From Pontivivens sp032464575 (GTDB lineage Bacteria; Pseudomonadota; Alphaproteobacteria; Rhodobacterales; Rhodobacteraceae): 64,000 nt of DNA. Shown here piece by piece: positions 34,479-43,727 of this stretch. The notes under the pieces are model-generated. The model did not search any database. It was given only the letters and a program-made list of their open reading frames with translations, and was not told the origin of the DNA. A program made the position numbers and the translations under genes. The stretch covers positions 639,787 to 703,786 of the forward strand of contig JAWDKM010000001.1 of assembly GCA_032464575.1 (NCBI GenBank), written 5' to 3'. Each line of letters begins with the position of its first letter. Position 1 is the stretch's first letter.

Positions 34479-35321
34479 ATGCACATCCCCCCCTTCGACA
34501 ACGCCAATGCCCCGATCGTGGAGGCCGGCAACGCGCTGGTACCGCTCAACTACTTCAACATCGTCAAGCTGAAGAAGGGGGAGAGCTTCGCCTATGCCGT
34601 GCTGGGCTATGAGACCTGCATTGCGCCCGCCACCGGCCTGATCGACGTGCGCGTCGGCGGCTTCGAGGCTAAGGGCCTCGGCGGCCGCGGCGTCGACGTC
34701 TGGGACGGGGAGCCCGAGGGCGTCTACGTCCCCACCGGCGCCGAGGCCCGCTTTATCTGCCTGTCCGATGCCGCCGAGATCTTCGTCGCGGGCGCGAAAT
34801 ACGACGAGGTGCTGGAGCCCTTCGCCGTGCGCGCGGACGAGATCGACCTCGTGCAATACGGCTCCGACGACACCAAGACCCACCGGAAGATCAAGCACAT
34901 CCTGGGTCAGAAGCAGCACGGCCGCGTCGGCCGCCTGCTGGTCTCGGAGCTCTACACGGTGGGTGCGGGCGGCTGGTCGGGCTTTCCCAGCCACAAGCAC
35001 GACACCGACCGCCTGCCCGACGAGACGCGCCACGACGAGACCTACAACTTCCGCTTCCGCCCCGCGCATGGCTCCGGGCTGCAGATGCTGCAGCGGGAGG
35101 ACGGGGCGCCGGGGGACGCCTACCACATCGTCGACGGCTCCACGATCTGCATCGACAGGGGTTACCACCCCTGCGCGGTGCTGCCGGGCTACGAGATGTA
35201 CTACTTCACCATCCTCGGCGGGCTCAGCCAGCGCAGCCTCGTGCAGTATTTTCAGCCGAGCCACGCGGACCAGGTGGAGACCATTCCGGGCATCAAGGAC
35301 ATGGTGGCGAAGTTCCGATGA
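34479..35321 (+). CDS. IolB-family bicupin (second, divergent copy)
   Basis: 280 residues. C-terminal cupin with GFPSHKHDTDRLPDE and HDETYNFRFRPAHG, and the IolB signature DRGYHPCAVLPGYEMYYFTILGG. Metal ligands are preserved. Overall sequence is clearly different from the copy at 22634, with other N-terminal and loop regions. It may isomerise a related keto-deoxy acid or be the isoenzyme serving the rightward operon. It follows iolC by 3 bp. Confidence 0.85.
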   Translation: MHIPPFDNANAPIVEAGNALVPLNYFNIVKLKKGESFAYAVLGYETCIAPATGLIDVRVGGFEAKGLGGRGVDVWDGEPEGVYVPTGAEARFICLSDAAEIFVAGAKYDEVLEPFAVRADEIDLVQYGSDDTKTHRKIKHILGQKQHGRVGRLLVSELYTVGAGGWSGFPSHKHDTDRLPDETRHDETYNFRFRPAHGSGLQMLQREDGAPGDAYHIVDGSTICIDRGYHPCAVLPGYEMYYFTILGGLSQRSLVQYFQPSHADQVETIPGIKDMVAKFR

Positions 35322-35619
35322 CGGGACCCGCCCAGTTGCCCCCCGGTCCGGGCCACGCGCCCGGACGGCGGCCGCACCACCCCCCCGGTGCGGCCGCTCC
35401 GGGTTGGGGCTCAGCTCAACGCTTGATCCTACGGGGCACGAGACCCGTCCACGGAAGCAGCCGGTCGCGACTGGGGGACGGTCCGGGCCTCTGGCACGGA
35501 CCACGGCCGCACCGCCCCCCCGGAGCGGCCGTTCCCTGCCCCCCTGCGGCGCGGCCGTGGTCCTGTCGTGGTGGCTCGATCAAGACGTCACGGCATTCTG
35601 CCCCGCGCAGCGCCCCGCC
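35322..35619. repeat. GC-rich repeat-filled spacer with tandem hairpins
   Basis: A 298-bp gap inside the otherwise overlapping rightward operon, full of inverted repeats: GTCCGGGC/GCCCGGAC (35346-35366); a 33-base unit at 35368-35400 with 11-bp arms GCGGCCGCACC/GGTGCGGCCGC; a second copy of the unit at 35503-35535 differing at four positions; and an outer 13-bp pair GGACCACGGCCGC/GCGGCCGTGGTCC at 35498-35563. Open frames crossing it are low-complexity Pro/Arg/Gly and not convincing. A REP-like element that may attenuate transcription or stabilise upstream mRNA. Confidence 0.7.
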
Positions 35620-36462
35620 ATGCCCCTCGTAAACCTCGCCGACGTCCTCCAACCCGCCCTACGGGAGCACTACGCCGTCGGCGGCCTCGTCTGCCTCGGC
35701 TGGGAGGACGCGCGCGCCTATGTCCGCGCCGCCGAAGCCGAGGGCCTGCCCGTGATCCTCCAGGCCGGACCGTCCTGCCGGAAGCACACCCCCCTGCCCG
35801 TCCTCGGCGCCATGTTCCGCCAGCTTGGCGAGGCCGCCTCCGTCCCCGTTGTCGCCCATCTCGACCACGGCTACACGTTCGAGGAATGCCGCGAAGCGCT
35901 CGACAGCGGCTTCACCTCGCTGATGTATGACGGCTCGCGCCAGCCCCTGGCACGGAACATCGAGGAGACGGTGCGCGTCGCCGAGCTCGCCCACGCCGCC
36001 GGGATCTCCTGCGAAGGGGAGATCGGCTTCGTCGGTTATGCCCAGGGCGAGGACAGCCGCGGTACCGACCCGGACGACGCCGCCCGCTTCGCGCGAGACA
36101 CGCAGGTGGACGCCATGGCGGTCTCCGTCGGCAACGTGCACCTGCAACGAAACCGCGAGGGCGGCCTCGACGAGGACCGCATCCGCGCCATCGAGGCGGT
36201 GACCGACATGCCCCTCGTCATCCACGGCGGCTCCGGCGTGCCGTGGGCGCAGCGGGCACACCTTGCCCGCACCTCGGCGATCTGCAAGTTCAACATCGGG
36301 ACCGAGTTGCGCATGGAGTTCGGCCGCGCGCTGCGCGCCACCCTCGCCGAGGATCCCGACGGCTTCGACAGGGTCCAGATCCTCTCGGCTATCGAAGCAC
36401 CCATCGAGGCCGCGGCCCGCGCGGTCCTGCGCACCCTCGCGCCCAACGGAGGCACGCCATGA
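35620..36462 (+). CDS. Class II aldolase, IolJ-like (DKGP aldolase)
   Basis: 280 residues from the ATG of MPLVNLADVLQPAL; the 298-bp spacer separates it from the IolB-family gene. Class II FBA-like TIM barrel with zinc ligands in VVAHLDHGYTF and EGEIGFVGYAQGEDSRG and the phosphate-binding HGGSGVP and NIGTELR. In the inositol pathway such enzymes split DKGP to malonic semialdehyde and dihydroxyacetone phosphate. Tagatose-bisphosphate aldolases are close relatives; context favours the IolJ role. ATGA overlap with iolG. Confidence 0.82.
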   Translation: MPLVNLADVLQPALREHYAVGGLVCLGWEDARAYVRAAEAEGLPVILQAGPSCRKHTPLPVLGAMFRQLGEAASVPVVAHLDHGYTFEECREALDSGFTSLMYDGSRQPLARNIEETVRVAELAHAAGISCEGEIGFVGYAQGEDSRGTDPDDAARFARDTQVDAMAVSVGNVHLQRNREGGLDEDRIRAIEAVTDMPLVIHGGSGVPWAQRAHLARTSAICKFNIGTELRMEFGRALRATLAEDPDGFDRVQILSAIEAPIEAAARAVLRTLAPNGGTP

Positions 36463-37451
36463 TCTCAATCGGACTGCTCGGCTGCGGCCGCATTGGCCAG
36501 GTCCACGCCCGCTCGCTGATGCGGCTGCCCGGCGCGCGCCTCGCTGCGGTCGCCGACGCGGTCCCGGCGGGCGCCCGGGCGCTCGCCGACGCGACGGGCG
36601 CCGAGATGCGGGAGACCGACGCGATCATCGCAGCCCCTGACATCGACGCGGTGATCGTCGCCACGCCCACCAGCCTGCATTTTGACCAGATCCACGCGTC
36701 CGCCGCGGCGGGCAAGGCGATCTTCTGCGAGAAGCCCATCGACCTCTCCGCCGAACGTGCCGCAACTTGCCGCGATGCCGTCGACGCGGCGGGGGTCCCG
36801 TTCATGACCGCCTTCAACCGCCGCTTCGATCCCCACTTCGCATATCTGCAGGCCGAGCTCAGCGCGGGCGCGATCGGCGCCGTCGAACTCGTCGTCATCA
36901 CATCGCGCGACCCGTCCCCGCCACCGATCCCGTACATCGAGAGCTCCGGCGGGCTGTTCCGCGACATGACGATCCACGACTTCGATATGGCGCGCGTCCT
37001 GCTGGGGGAGGAACCGGTCGAGGTCTTCGCCACCGGCGCCTGCCTCGTCGACCCGGCCATCGGCGCAGCGGGCGACATCGACACGGCTGCGGTCACGCTT
37101 CGCACGGCCTCCGGCAAGCTGTGCCAGATCAACAACTCGCGCCGCGCCACCTACGGCTACGACCAGCGGATCGAAGTGCATGGAGCGGGTGGCCTCCTGC
37201 AGGCCGCCAACGCGCCCGTCCACCTCGTGACCCAGGCCGATGGCGCGGGCTTTCGCAGCGCACCGACGCAGCCCTTCTTCCTCGAACGCTACGAGGCCGC
37301 CTATGTCGCGGAGCTCGCCTATTTCGTGACGGCGCTGGAGGCGGGCTCGGCGATCACGCCGGGCATCGCCGACGGGGTCGCGGCGCAGCGGCTCGCCGAT
37401 GCGGCGGCCCGCTCGCTGGAGGGGGGACGGCCCGTCCGGCTCGTCCCCTAG
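36459..37451 (+). CDS. iolG: Inositol 2-dehydrogenase (IolG)
   Basis: 330 residues, matching the usual IolG length. NAD motif GLLGCGRIGQVHARSL, EKP motif AIFCEKPIDLS, and DMTIHDFDMARVLLGEEPVEV, the IolG-type segment with Asp and His of the catalytic triad. It oxidises myo-inositol to 2-keto-myo-inositol, the first pathway step. Last gene of the rightward operon; it overlaps the convergent membrane-protein gene by 4 bp, so the operon ends here. Confidence 0.92.
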   Translation: MISIGLLGCGRIGQVHARSLMRLPGARLAAVADAVPAGARALADATGAEMRETDAIIAAPDIDAVIVATPTSLHFDQIHASAAAGKAIFCEKPIDLSAERAATCRDAVDAAGVPFMTAFNRRFDPHFAYLQAELSAGAIGAVELVVITSRDPSPPPIPYIESSGGLFRDMTIHDFDMARVLLGEEPVEVFATGACLVDPAIGAAGDIDTAAVTLRTASGKLCQINNSRRATYGYDQRIEVHGAGGLLQAANAPVHLVTQADGAGFRSAPTQPFFLERYEAAYVAELAYFVTALEAGSAITPGIADGVAAQRLADAAARSLEGGRPVRLVP

Positions 37452-38038
37452 ATCACCCGCCGCACCAGCGAGCAGGTGCGATAGATCAGCCAGATCAGCG
37501 CGATGGCCATGAAGAGCCCGGCGATCTTGCCCGCGATCGCGCCGAGCATGGTCGCCGCCCGCGCACTGCCCGGACCCGCGAGGTCGCCCACCACGGCACT
37601 GAGCATCGTGCATAGCACCGCCGACAGCACCCCGCCCGAGAGGAGGAAGCGCCAGTGCAGCTTCAGCCGGTCGAACGGCACGGCGTGACCGGTTCCCAGC
37701 CGGAACAGCGAAAAGACGGTCGGCGCGCTGGTCAGCAGCACCGCGTAGAGTGCCGCGACCTCGATCCTCAGCAGCATCTCGTGGTCGAAGACTGCGGAGA
37801 CGAGAACCCCCACCGGAGCCAGGATCAGGACGGAGCGCCAGCCGAACAGCCATGCGGCCAGGACGAGGAAACCGTAGTGAAGATGCAGGAATGTCCCCTC
37901 GAACCAGCTCAAATAGGCCAGGATGCGATCAGGGGAGTTCACAGTACTTTCTTCGAGGACCGGCAATACGATCCAGAACACGAATAAGGCGAGCATCACC
38001 AAGAGCAATACAGAACGCCTCGCTGGCGACAGGTTCAT
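37448..38038 (-). CDS. Multi-pass membrane protein of unknown function
   Basis: 196 residues with five or six hydrophobic segments (about 8-27, 46-66, 67-84, 91-111, 129-152, 165-188). No recognised motif; a Trp/His-rich segment (SWFEGTFLHLHYGF) lies in the second helix. It has no close partner, and its upstream region is AT-rich, unlike the inositol genes. It marks the left edge of the type I secretion block. Confidence 0.6.
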   Translation of the reverse strand: MNLSPARRSVLLLVMLALFVFWIVLPVLEESTVNSPDRILAYLSWFEGTFLHLHYGFLVLAAWLFGWRSVLILAPVGVLVSAVFDHEMLLRIEVAALYAVLLTSAPTVFSLFRLGTGHAVPFDRLKLHWRFLLSGGVLSAVLCTMLSAVVGDLAGPGSARAATMLGAIAGKIAGLFMAIALIWLIYRTCSLVRRVI

Positions 38039-38441
38039 TCGTCACTTCCTACTCTCCCCCCTTTCATCTACCGACCTTCATCAACGCGCTGATTTTACTA
38101 AAAATATCAATCTTCCGAATTTTCGATGTAAAACAGGCGCATAGACCGCTCTCCCACAGCGTCACGTCCAGATAATAGCAGCCTCGCAAAACATCTATGC
38201 CGCTGCGTCTCATCCTTCGTTGTCGGTGCGTCTCACCGCATCGGCCGTGTCGACGTGGATCCTCAAGTGCACATCCTGAGGTTGAAAGTAAAAAATCGAG
38301 ACCGGATCCGACCTGCCGCGCTCCGAAATCGCCTAAGGACCGGTCACCGCTCGATAGAACCACCGGCGCGCAATCGGCGGAAGAGCAGTTGGGATCGTAT
38401 GCAAATCGGGGGCGAGCATACGGGCCCAGCCCGGGCGACAA
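38039..38441. other. 403-bp intergenic region, AT-richer than its surroundings
   Basis: Upstream of the membrane-protein gene. Contains the 13-mer CTAAAAATATCAA (38098-38110), also present at 49423-49435, and a doubled TGCGTCTCA. No credible gene. Likely promoter DNA and 3' end of the regulator gene. Confidence 0.45.
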
Positions 38442-38882
38442 CTACAGATTGAACTCCGCGCCCGGCACGATCCGGTAGGAACCGGCCTTCGATCCCTCCG
38501 GCATCTCGATCAAATTCCGTTCGAGGAGCTGGCGCAACGCCCTGTAGAAGGTCGGCTGCGTCATCGGCTTGAGCAGATCGTGCCGCCGAATCGCGTCGCT
38601 GCGCACGAAGCGATTCTCTTCCCCGCACAACTCCTGCAGTACATAGAGGACATCGCGCTCGTGTCTGGAGAGTGTGTTGAGCCCAAGATCACGCTCCATG
38701 CTCTCGATCAGCATGCGAAGCTGGAACAATGGCCCGAGTTTGTTCGTCAACGCGATATCTCGAGGATGAAGTTGCCTGTCCGTGTTCGACCACGAAGCAG
38801 CGTTGGATGATCTTGACGCGCTCTTGTAGGTTTGTCGCCTGCACGATGCAAACCGTTTGATGGCGAATACAACGGCACGCAT
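38442..38882 (-). CDS. Small winged-helix regulator (MarR/PadR-like fold)
   Basis: 146 residues; the recognisable part begins near residue 45. RHERDVLYVLQELCGEENRF followed by TQPTFYRALRQLLERNLIE is a winged helix-turn-helix, so DNA binding is likely. The N-terminal 40 residues are basic and low in structure, and the true start may be a later codon. It lies 6 bp after the HlyD stop in the same direction, so it may be expressed with the secretion genes and control them or the adhesin. Effector unknown. Confidence 0.6.
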   Translation of the reverse strand: MRAVVFAIKRFASCRRQTYKSASRSSNAASWSNTDRQLHPRDIALTNKLGPLFQLRMLIESMERDLGLNTLSRHERDVLYVLQELCGEENRFVRSDAIRRHDLLKPMTQPTFYRALRQLLERNLIEMPEGSKAGSYRIVPGAEFNL

Positions 38883-38888
38883 CCCGCC

Positions 38889-40196
38889 CTAGTCCCGAAA
38901 TGCACTGTCCCTGACCCGCACCACGGGCCGGACGATGTAGTCGAGGACGGACTTGCGCCCCGACAGGAATTCGACCTGCGCGACCATGCCCGGCATGATG
39001 TCGAGCGGCCGCTCCCGGTCATCGACCAGTTCGGAGCGCGCGGCGACATCGACGACGAACACGTTTTCCTCCCGCTCCGGATGCGGTACGGCGCTGGCGC
39101 CGATGCGCCGCACCTCGCCGCGCAGCGCACCGTAGCGGGAGAAGTCGTAGGCGGTGACCTTCACGTTCACCGACTGGCCGGGATAGAGGAACGCGATGTC
39201 GGCGGGCCGCACGAAGGCCTCGATCAGCAGCGTGTCGTCGAGGGGCACGACGTCTACAAGCTCCTGCCCTGCCCGGACGAAGCCGCCGACCGCCGGCACG
39301 TGGACCCGGTTGACCACACCGCGGGTCTGCGCGCGGATTTCCAGCCGGTCGAGCCGCTCCTCAAGCGCAGGCAGCAGGGGCTGCAACCCGCCGAGCTCCG
39401 CCGTCGCGCGTGCGAGCTCGGCCAGCGCGTCGGAGCGGAAGCGGCTTTCGAGCGCGCTCAACCGTGTCTCCAGCTCCGCCGCACGCAGCCGTTCGCGCGA
39501 AAGCTGCGAGGCGGCCTGCGACGCCCGCCCGTCGAGCTCTCCCAGCTCGATGCGCAGTTGCAGGAGCGACGTCTCGGGCTCCAGGTTACGGTTCACGAGC
39601 GGTTCGACCATCGCGATCTGCTGCCGGAGGAGCCCATGGGTGGAGCGGGCAGAGGCGAGCAGCACCTCCGCCTCGCCGATGGCCGCATCCTGCTGCTCGA
39701 TCTGGGTGCGCAGGACGTGGCGCTCGGTCTCGAGCTCCTGCCGCCGCGCCGCGAAGAGGGCGGCCTCGGATGTGACCTGCCCCGGCATCTGCTCGATCAG
39801 CGCATCGGGAAAGACGGGCTCGCCGCCCTCGATCTCCGCCCTGAGCCGCGCGATCCGGGCCTCGAGCGCGCCCGCGCGCTGCCGTTCGGTGTCGAGCTGA
39901 CCGCGCGCGAGGCTGCGGTCCATCTCCCCGATCAGCTGGCCGGCCTCCACCCGGTCGCCCTCTCGCACATGGATGCCGTAGAGCGCGCCGTCATCGGGCG
40001 CCTGCACGACGTGGACCCGGCTGGTGGGCACGATCCGGCCGTCCGAACGGGTCACGTCGTCGATCTCGGTGACCGAGGCCCAGACACCTACGAGGACGAG
40101 GAAGGCGAGGATCGCGAACAGCAGGAGCGAGCCGCGGATGCCCCGTTCGCGGCGCCGCTCGCGCATCAGCGCCCGGAAGGTGTCGTCACCGGTCAC
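38889..40196 (-). CDS. HlyD-family type I secretion adaptor
   Basis: 435 residues from a GTG that overlaps the ABC-transporter stop by 11 bp inside a repeated GTGACCG. One transmembrane segment (about residues 22-42, GSLLLFAILAFLVLVGVWAS), barrel-sandwich and a long coiled coil (about 100-280, many Arg/Glu/Leu heptads), then the lipoyl-like half and the HlyD C-terminus (PGQSVNVKVTAYDFSRYGALRG). It bridges the ABC transporter and the TolC-type channel. Confidence 0.93.
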   Translation of the reverse strand: MTGDDTFRALMRERRRERGIRGSLLLFAILAFLVLVGVWASVTEIDDVTRSDGRIVPTSRVHVVQAPDDGALYGIHVREGDRVEAGQLIGEMDRSLARGQLDTERQRAGALEARIARLRAEIEGGEPVFPDALIEQMPGQVTSEAALFAARRQELETERHVLRTQIEQQDAAIGEAEVLLASARSTHGLLRQQIAMVEPLVNRNLEPETSLLQLRIELGELDGRASQAASQLSRERLRAAELETRLSALESRFRSDALAELARATAELGGLQPLLPALEERLDRLEIRAQTRGVVNRVHVPAVGGFVRAGQELVDVVPLDDTLLIEAFVRPADIAFLYPGQSVNVKVTAYDFSRYGALRGEVRRIGASAVPHPEREENVFVVDVAARSELVDDRERPLDIMPGMVAQVEFLSGRKSVLDYIVRPVVRVRDSAFRD

Positions 40197-42318
40197 CGGT
40201 CACCACCTTCGGCCGTGGCCGGTCGTTCGCCGCCGTCCCGCGCAGCAGCGCCTTCGGCCCATCGAGCACCACGCGCCCGCCATCGAGCACGATCACCCGG
40301 TCCACGGCGTCAAGCAGCGCCGTGCGATGGGTGACGAGAAGCAGCGTGCGGTCCCGCTCCAGCTCCGCGAGCCGCTTCACGAACGCCCGCTCCGACTGCA
40401 CGTCCATCGCGCTGGTCGGCTCATCGAGCAGCAGGAGCGGCTTGCGCCCGATCAGGGCGCGGGCGAGCGCAATGGCCTGCCGCTGCCCGCCCGACAGCGC
40501 CCCGCCGCGTTCGGAGACCTCGAGGTCGTAGCCCATGGGATGCCGGGCGAGGAAATCGTGGATCCCGGCCGCCTTCGCCGCCTCCATGATCTCGTCGTCC
40601 CCCGGGCGCTCGGCGCCGACGGCGATGTTCTCCCGCACGGTGCCGCTGAAGAGCCAGACGTCCTGCAGCACCGTCCCGACATTGTTGCGCAGATCGACCG
40701 GGTGGATGTGGGAGATGTCGGTGCCGTCCACCAGCACGTGCCCGCGGTCGGGCTCGTAGAGGCCGGCGATCAGACGGCCCACGGTGCTCTTGCCGGAGCC
40801 GATGCGGCCGAGGATCGCCACGCGCTCCCCCGCCGCGATCTCGAAGCTCACGTCGTCGAGGCAGGGCTCCTTCTGCCCCGGATAAGCGAAGGAGACGCTG
40901 CGGAACGTGATGGAGGGGGAGAGGCGCGGGCGGCTCAGCCAGCTACGCCCGGCTTCGCCTTCCACCGGCATCTGCATCAGCGCGTTGATCGCGCGGTAGG
41001 AGGCGCGCGCCTGGCTCGCCCGCGTCATGGTCTGCGCGAGCTGGGCGAGGGGCGCGAGGGTGCGCCCCGTCAGGATCACGCAGGCGATCAGCGCGCCCAT
41101 GCTCACTGTGCCCGCCTGGATCAGGAACACGCCGTAGAACACGATCATCACCTGTGCGGCCTGCTGGGTGAAGGCGGTGGCGTTCAGCGCGAACTGCGAC
41201 ACGGCGCGGGAGCGCAGCGCATGGTCGGACTGGCGCGCGAGCGCCCCCTCCCACCGTTGCCGCATCACGCGGGTGGCGCCCACGGTCTTGATGGTCTCCA
41301 GCCCCGACAGCGTCTCGACCAGCACGCCCTGCTTGTTCTGCCCCTCCGAATGGCTGCGGTCCGCGACGCGCGCGAGGATCGGCTGCACCGCGATGCCGAC
41401 CAGCAGCACCAGCGGCACCGCAATGGCGGGCACGATGGCGAGCGGCCCGCCGATCAGACTGATGACGAGGATAAAGAGCGCGATGAAGGGCAGGTCCACC
41501 ACGCCGACAAGCGTGGCCGAGGTGATGAAGTCGCGCAGCGTCTCGAACTCCCGCATCGTGCTGGCGAGCGCCCCGGTGGAGCCCCTTCGCGTCTTCATCT
41601 GCACGCCCAGGATGCGCTCGAAGATCCGCCGCCCCATCACAAGGTCAGCCCGCTGCCCCGCCCGGTCGATGAAGCTCGCGCGTAGCGACTTGATCAGGAA
41701 GTCGAAGAGCAGTGCGACCCCGATGCCCACGGTCAGGGCCAGCAGCGAGTCCGTCGCCTCGTTCGGCAGCACGCGGTCGTAGACCACCATGATGAAGATC
41801 GAGGTGGCAAGGCCCAGGACGCTGGAGATCGCGGCGGCGAGGATCACCTGCATGTAGGACCACCGGCTCTCCGCCAGCGTCGACCAGAACCAGTGCCCCT
41901 TCGCCGGGGCGGCCGGGCCACGCTCCGCGTCGGCGCGGGGGCGCAGCAGGACGGCGCGCCCGTCATGCATCGCCTCCAGGGCCCGGCGCCCGACATATCC
42001 CGCCCCGCGTTCGGACAGGACCGGGTCGAAGACCGCGAACCGGTTGCCGCGGCGCTGCAGCACCAGCACCGCCGACCCGTCGGCCCGCGGCAGGATCGCG
42101 GGCAGCATGTCGTCGGTCAGCCGGCCCGCCCTCACCTGCCCCAGTGCCGCAACGAAGCCCAGCGCCTCGGCCGCGCGCACGACGTCACCAAGATCAGCGG
42201 CCGCCTTGAGCCCCGTCTCGTGAGCACGGACCTGCGCGAGCGAGGCGGCGAGCCCCTGCTCGCGCGCCGCGAAGATCAGGCAGGCCTCCAGCGGCGTGAC
42301 GGCGGCCCCCGCGCTCAT
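40186..42318 (-). CDS. Type I secretion ABC transporter with N-terminal C39-like domain
   Basis: 710 residues: an N-terminal C39-like domain (about 1-125), a six-helix exporter core (about 150-430) and an ATPase (about 468-700) with Walker A GRIGSGKST (504-512), signature LSGGQRQ and LLLLDEPTSAMD. The peptidase histidine is not visible in the N-domain, so it is probably a non-cleaving docking domain as in HlyB and LapB rather than a bacteriocin-type protease. It overlaps the TolC-like gene by 4 bp. Its likely substrate is the large surface protein at 44555. Confidence 0.92.
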   Translation of the reverse strand: MSAGAAVTPLEACLIFAAREQGLAASLAQVRAHETGLKAAADLGDVVRAAEALGFVAALGQVRAGRLTDDMLPAILPRADGSAVLVLQRRGNRFAVFDPVLSERGAGYVGRRALEAMHDGRAVLLRPRADAERGPAAPAKGHWFWSTLAESRWSYMQVILAAAISSVLGLATSIFIMVVYDRVLPNEATDSLLALTVGIGVALLFDFLIKSLRASFIDRAGQRADLVMGRRIFERILGVQMKTRRGSTGALASTMREFETLRDFITSATLVGVVDLPFIALFILVISLIGGPLAIVPAIAVPLVLLVGIAVQPILARVADRSHSEGQNKQGVLVETLSGLETIKTVGATRVMRQRWEGALARQSDHALRSRAVSQFALNATAFTQQAAQVMIVFYGVFLIQAGTVSMGALIACVILTGRTLAPLAQLAQTMTRASQARASYRAINALMQMPVEGEAGRSWLSRPRLSPSITFRSVSFAYPGQKEPCLDDVSFEIAAGERVAILGRIGSGKSTVGRLIAGLYEPDRGHVLVDGTDISHIHPVDLRNNVGTVLQDVWLFSGTVRENIAVGAERPGDDEIMEAAKAAGIHDFLARHPMGYDLEVSERGGALSGGQRQAIALARALIGRKPLLLLDEPTSAMDVQSERAFVKRLAELERDRTLLLVTHRTALLDAVDRVIVLDGGRVVLDGPKALLRGTAANDRPRPKVVTGDR

Positions 42319-43727
42319 ACCGCACCGTCCGGTCCGGGCCGAGGTCCCAGCGCGCCGGCCACCGGGTCGAGCCGGCCCTCCAGCCCGATGACCGGCAGCA
42401 GGTCGCCGGTGAGGTCCAGCACGGTAAAGGCCGCATTGCGCCCCTCCGCGCGCAGGGTCGTCTCCCGCACGCGGGCCTGCGTAAGGTCGCGCTGCGCGTC
42501 GAGTATGTCGGTGAAGCTGCGCTGCCCGATGGCGAAGAGCTCCTGCGCCGCCGCGAGCCCCGCAGCGTTCGCCTGCGTCGCGCCGACCGCCGCCGCGAGG
42601 CGGGCGGGGAACGCCTCGCGCGTCGCGAGTGCGACATCGAGGGCGCGCGTCGTCTCGCGCCGGGTCTCGTCCAGCACGCTGCGGGCCGCCGCGACCTCGC
42701 CCGCCGCCTCCGCCTCCAGCGCGTCGAGGCGCCCGGCGGTGAAGATGTTCTGGTCCACCGACAGGCCCAGGAACAGGTCGTCATCCCCGTCGCCCGACAG
42801 CACGTCGCCGCTTCGGCCGGTGAGCTCGACGAACACCGCCGGGAAACGCTGCGCGCGCACGACCTCCAGCTCGGCCTGCGCCGCCGTGATGCGCAACCGC
42901 ACGAGTGCCAGTTGCCGGCCCGAGCTCAGCCGCGCCCGCGCCACGGCCGCGTCGATCAGCGGTGGCTCCGGCGGAAACGCGACCTGTGCCGGAGGCGCGC
43001 CGATGATCGCGGCGTAGGACGCCTCCGCCGCCGCCCGCTCGGTCCGCGCCTGCGCAAGCCGCACCTGCGCGTCCGCCAACCGGCTGCGCGCCACCATGAC
43101 GTCGCTCGTCGTCGCGACCCCCTGCTCCATCCGCTCGGAGGTCTGCGCGACGAAGCGCTCGTGCGCCGTCGCGTCCGCGCGGGCCAGCTCCACCAGCTCC
43201 GACCGCAGCCACAGGTCCAGCGTCGCCTCGACCGCCCGCAGCGCCAACGCGGAGAGCAGCAGCTCCGTGCGCGCCTCGACCTCCAGCACCTCGATCTCGT
43301 TGCGGCCGATGCGGTTGCGCGTGGCCGCCCCGTCGAAGACGAGCTGCCGTGCCGTGACGAAGAGCTGCGTGTCCTCACCGTCCCCCAGCACGGACGTTCC
43401 GGCGGTGAGCCCGCCCGAGAGCTGCGGGCGGAAGCCCGCGCGCAGCGCCCGTCCCCGTGCCTCGACACTGGCCGAGCGGGCACGCTGGCCGGCGACGGCG
43501 GGAAATTCGAGCGCTGCGCGCCGGACGACCCGCGCGAACGCCGTCTCCTCGAAGCCGGACGCGGCGACGGCGTCCGGCACGGCCCGGCCCTCGCGCACCG
43601 GCACCTCGACCACCTGCACCCCGCCCGCCGGCACCAGCGACGCCGGCCCGCCCCCGCCGCAGGCGGACAACAGGGCCGGCAGCGCCACCGCCGCAAGGAC
43701 CGCCGTCACGAAGGACCGATCAGTCAC
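42315..43727 (-). CDS. TolC-family outer-membrane lipoprotein channel
   Basis: 470 residues with a lipoprotein signal peptide (lipobox LLSACG, Cys at about residue 22). The mature protein has the two tandem helical/beta repeats of outer-membrane efflux proteins (GVATTSDVMVARSRLADAQ, then QRSFTDILDAQRDLTQA). It forms the outer-membrane exit of the three-component system with the HlyD and ABC proteins. It overlaps sapC by 8 bp, suggesting one transcript. Confidence 0.92.
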   Translation of the reverse strand: MTDRSFVTAVLAAVALPALLSACGGGGPASLVPAGGVQVVEVPVREGRAVPDAVAASGFEETAFARVVRRAALEFPAVAGQRARSASVEARGRALRAGFRPQLSGGLTAGTSVLGDGEDTQLFVTARQLVFDGAATRNRIGRNEIEVLEVEARTELLLSALALRAVEATLDLWLRSELVELARADATAHERFVAQTSERMEQGVATTSDVMVARSRLADAQVRLAQARTERAAAEASYAAIIGAPPAQVAFPPEPPLIDAAVARARLSSGRQLALVRLRITAAQAELEVVRAQRFPAVFVELTGRSGDVLSGDGDDDLFLGLSVDQNIFTAGRLDALEAEAAGEVAAARSVLDETRRETTRALDVALATREAFPARLAAAVGATQANAAGLAAAQELFAIGQRSFTDILDAQRDLTQARVRETTLRAEGRNAAFTVLDLTGDLLPVIGLEGRLDPVAGALGPRPGPDGAV

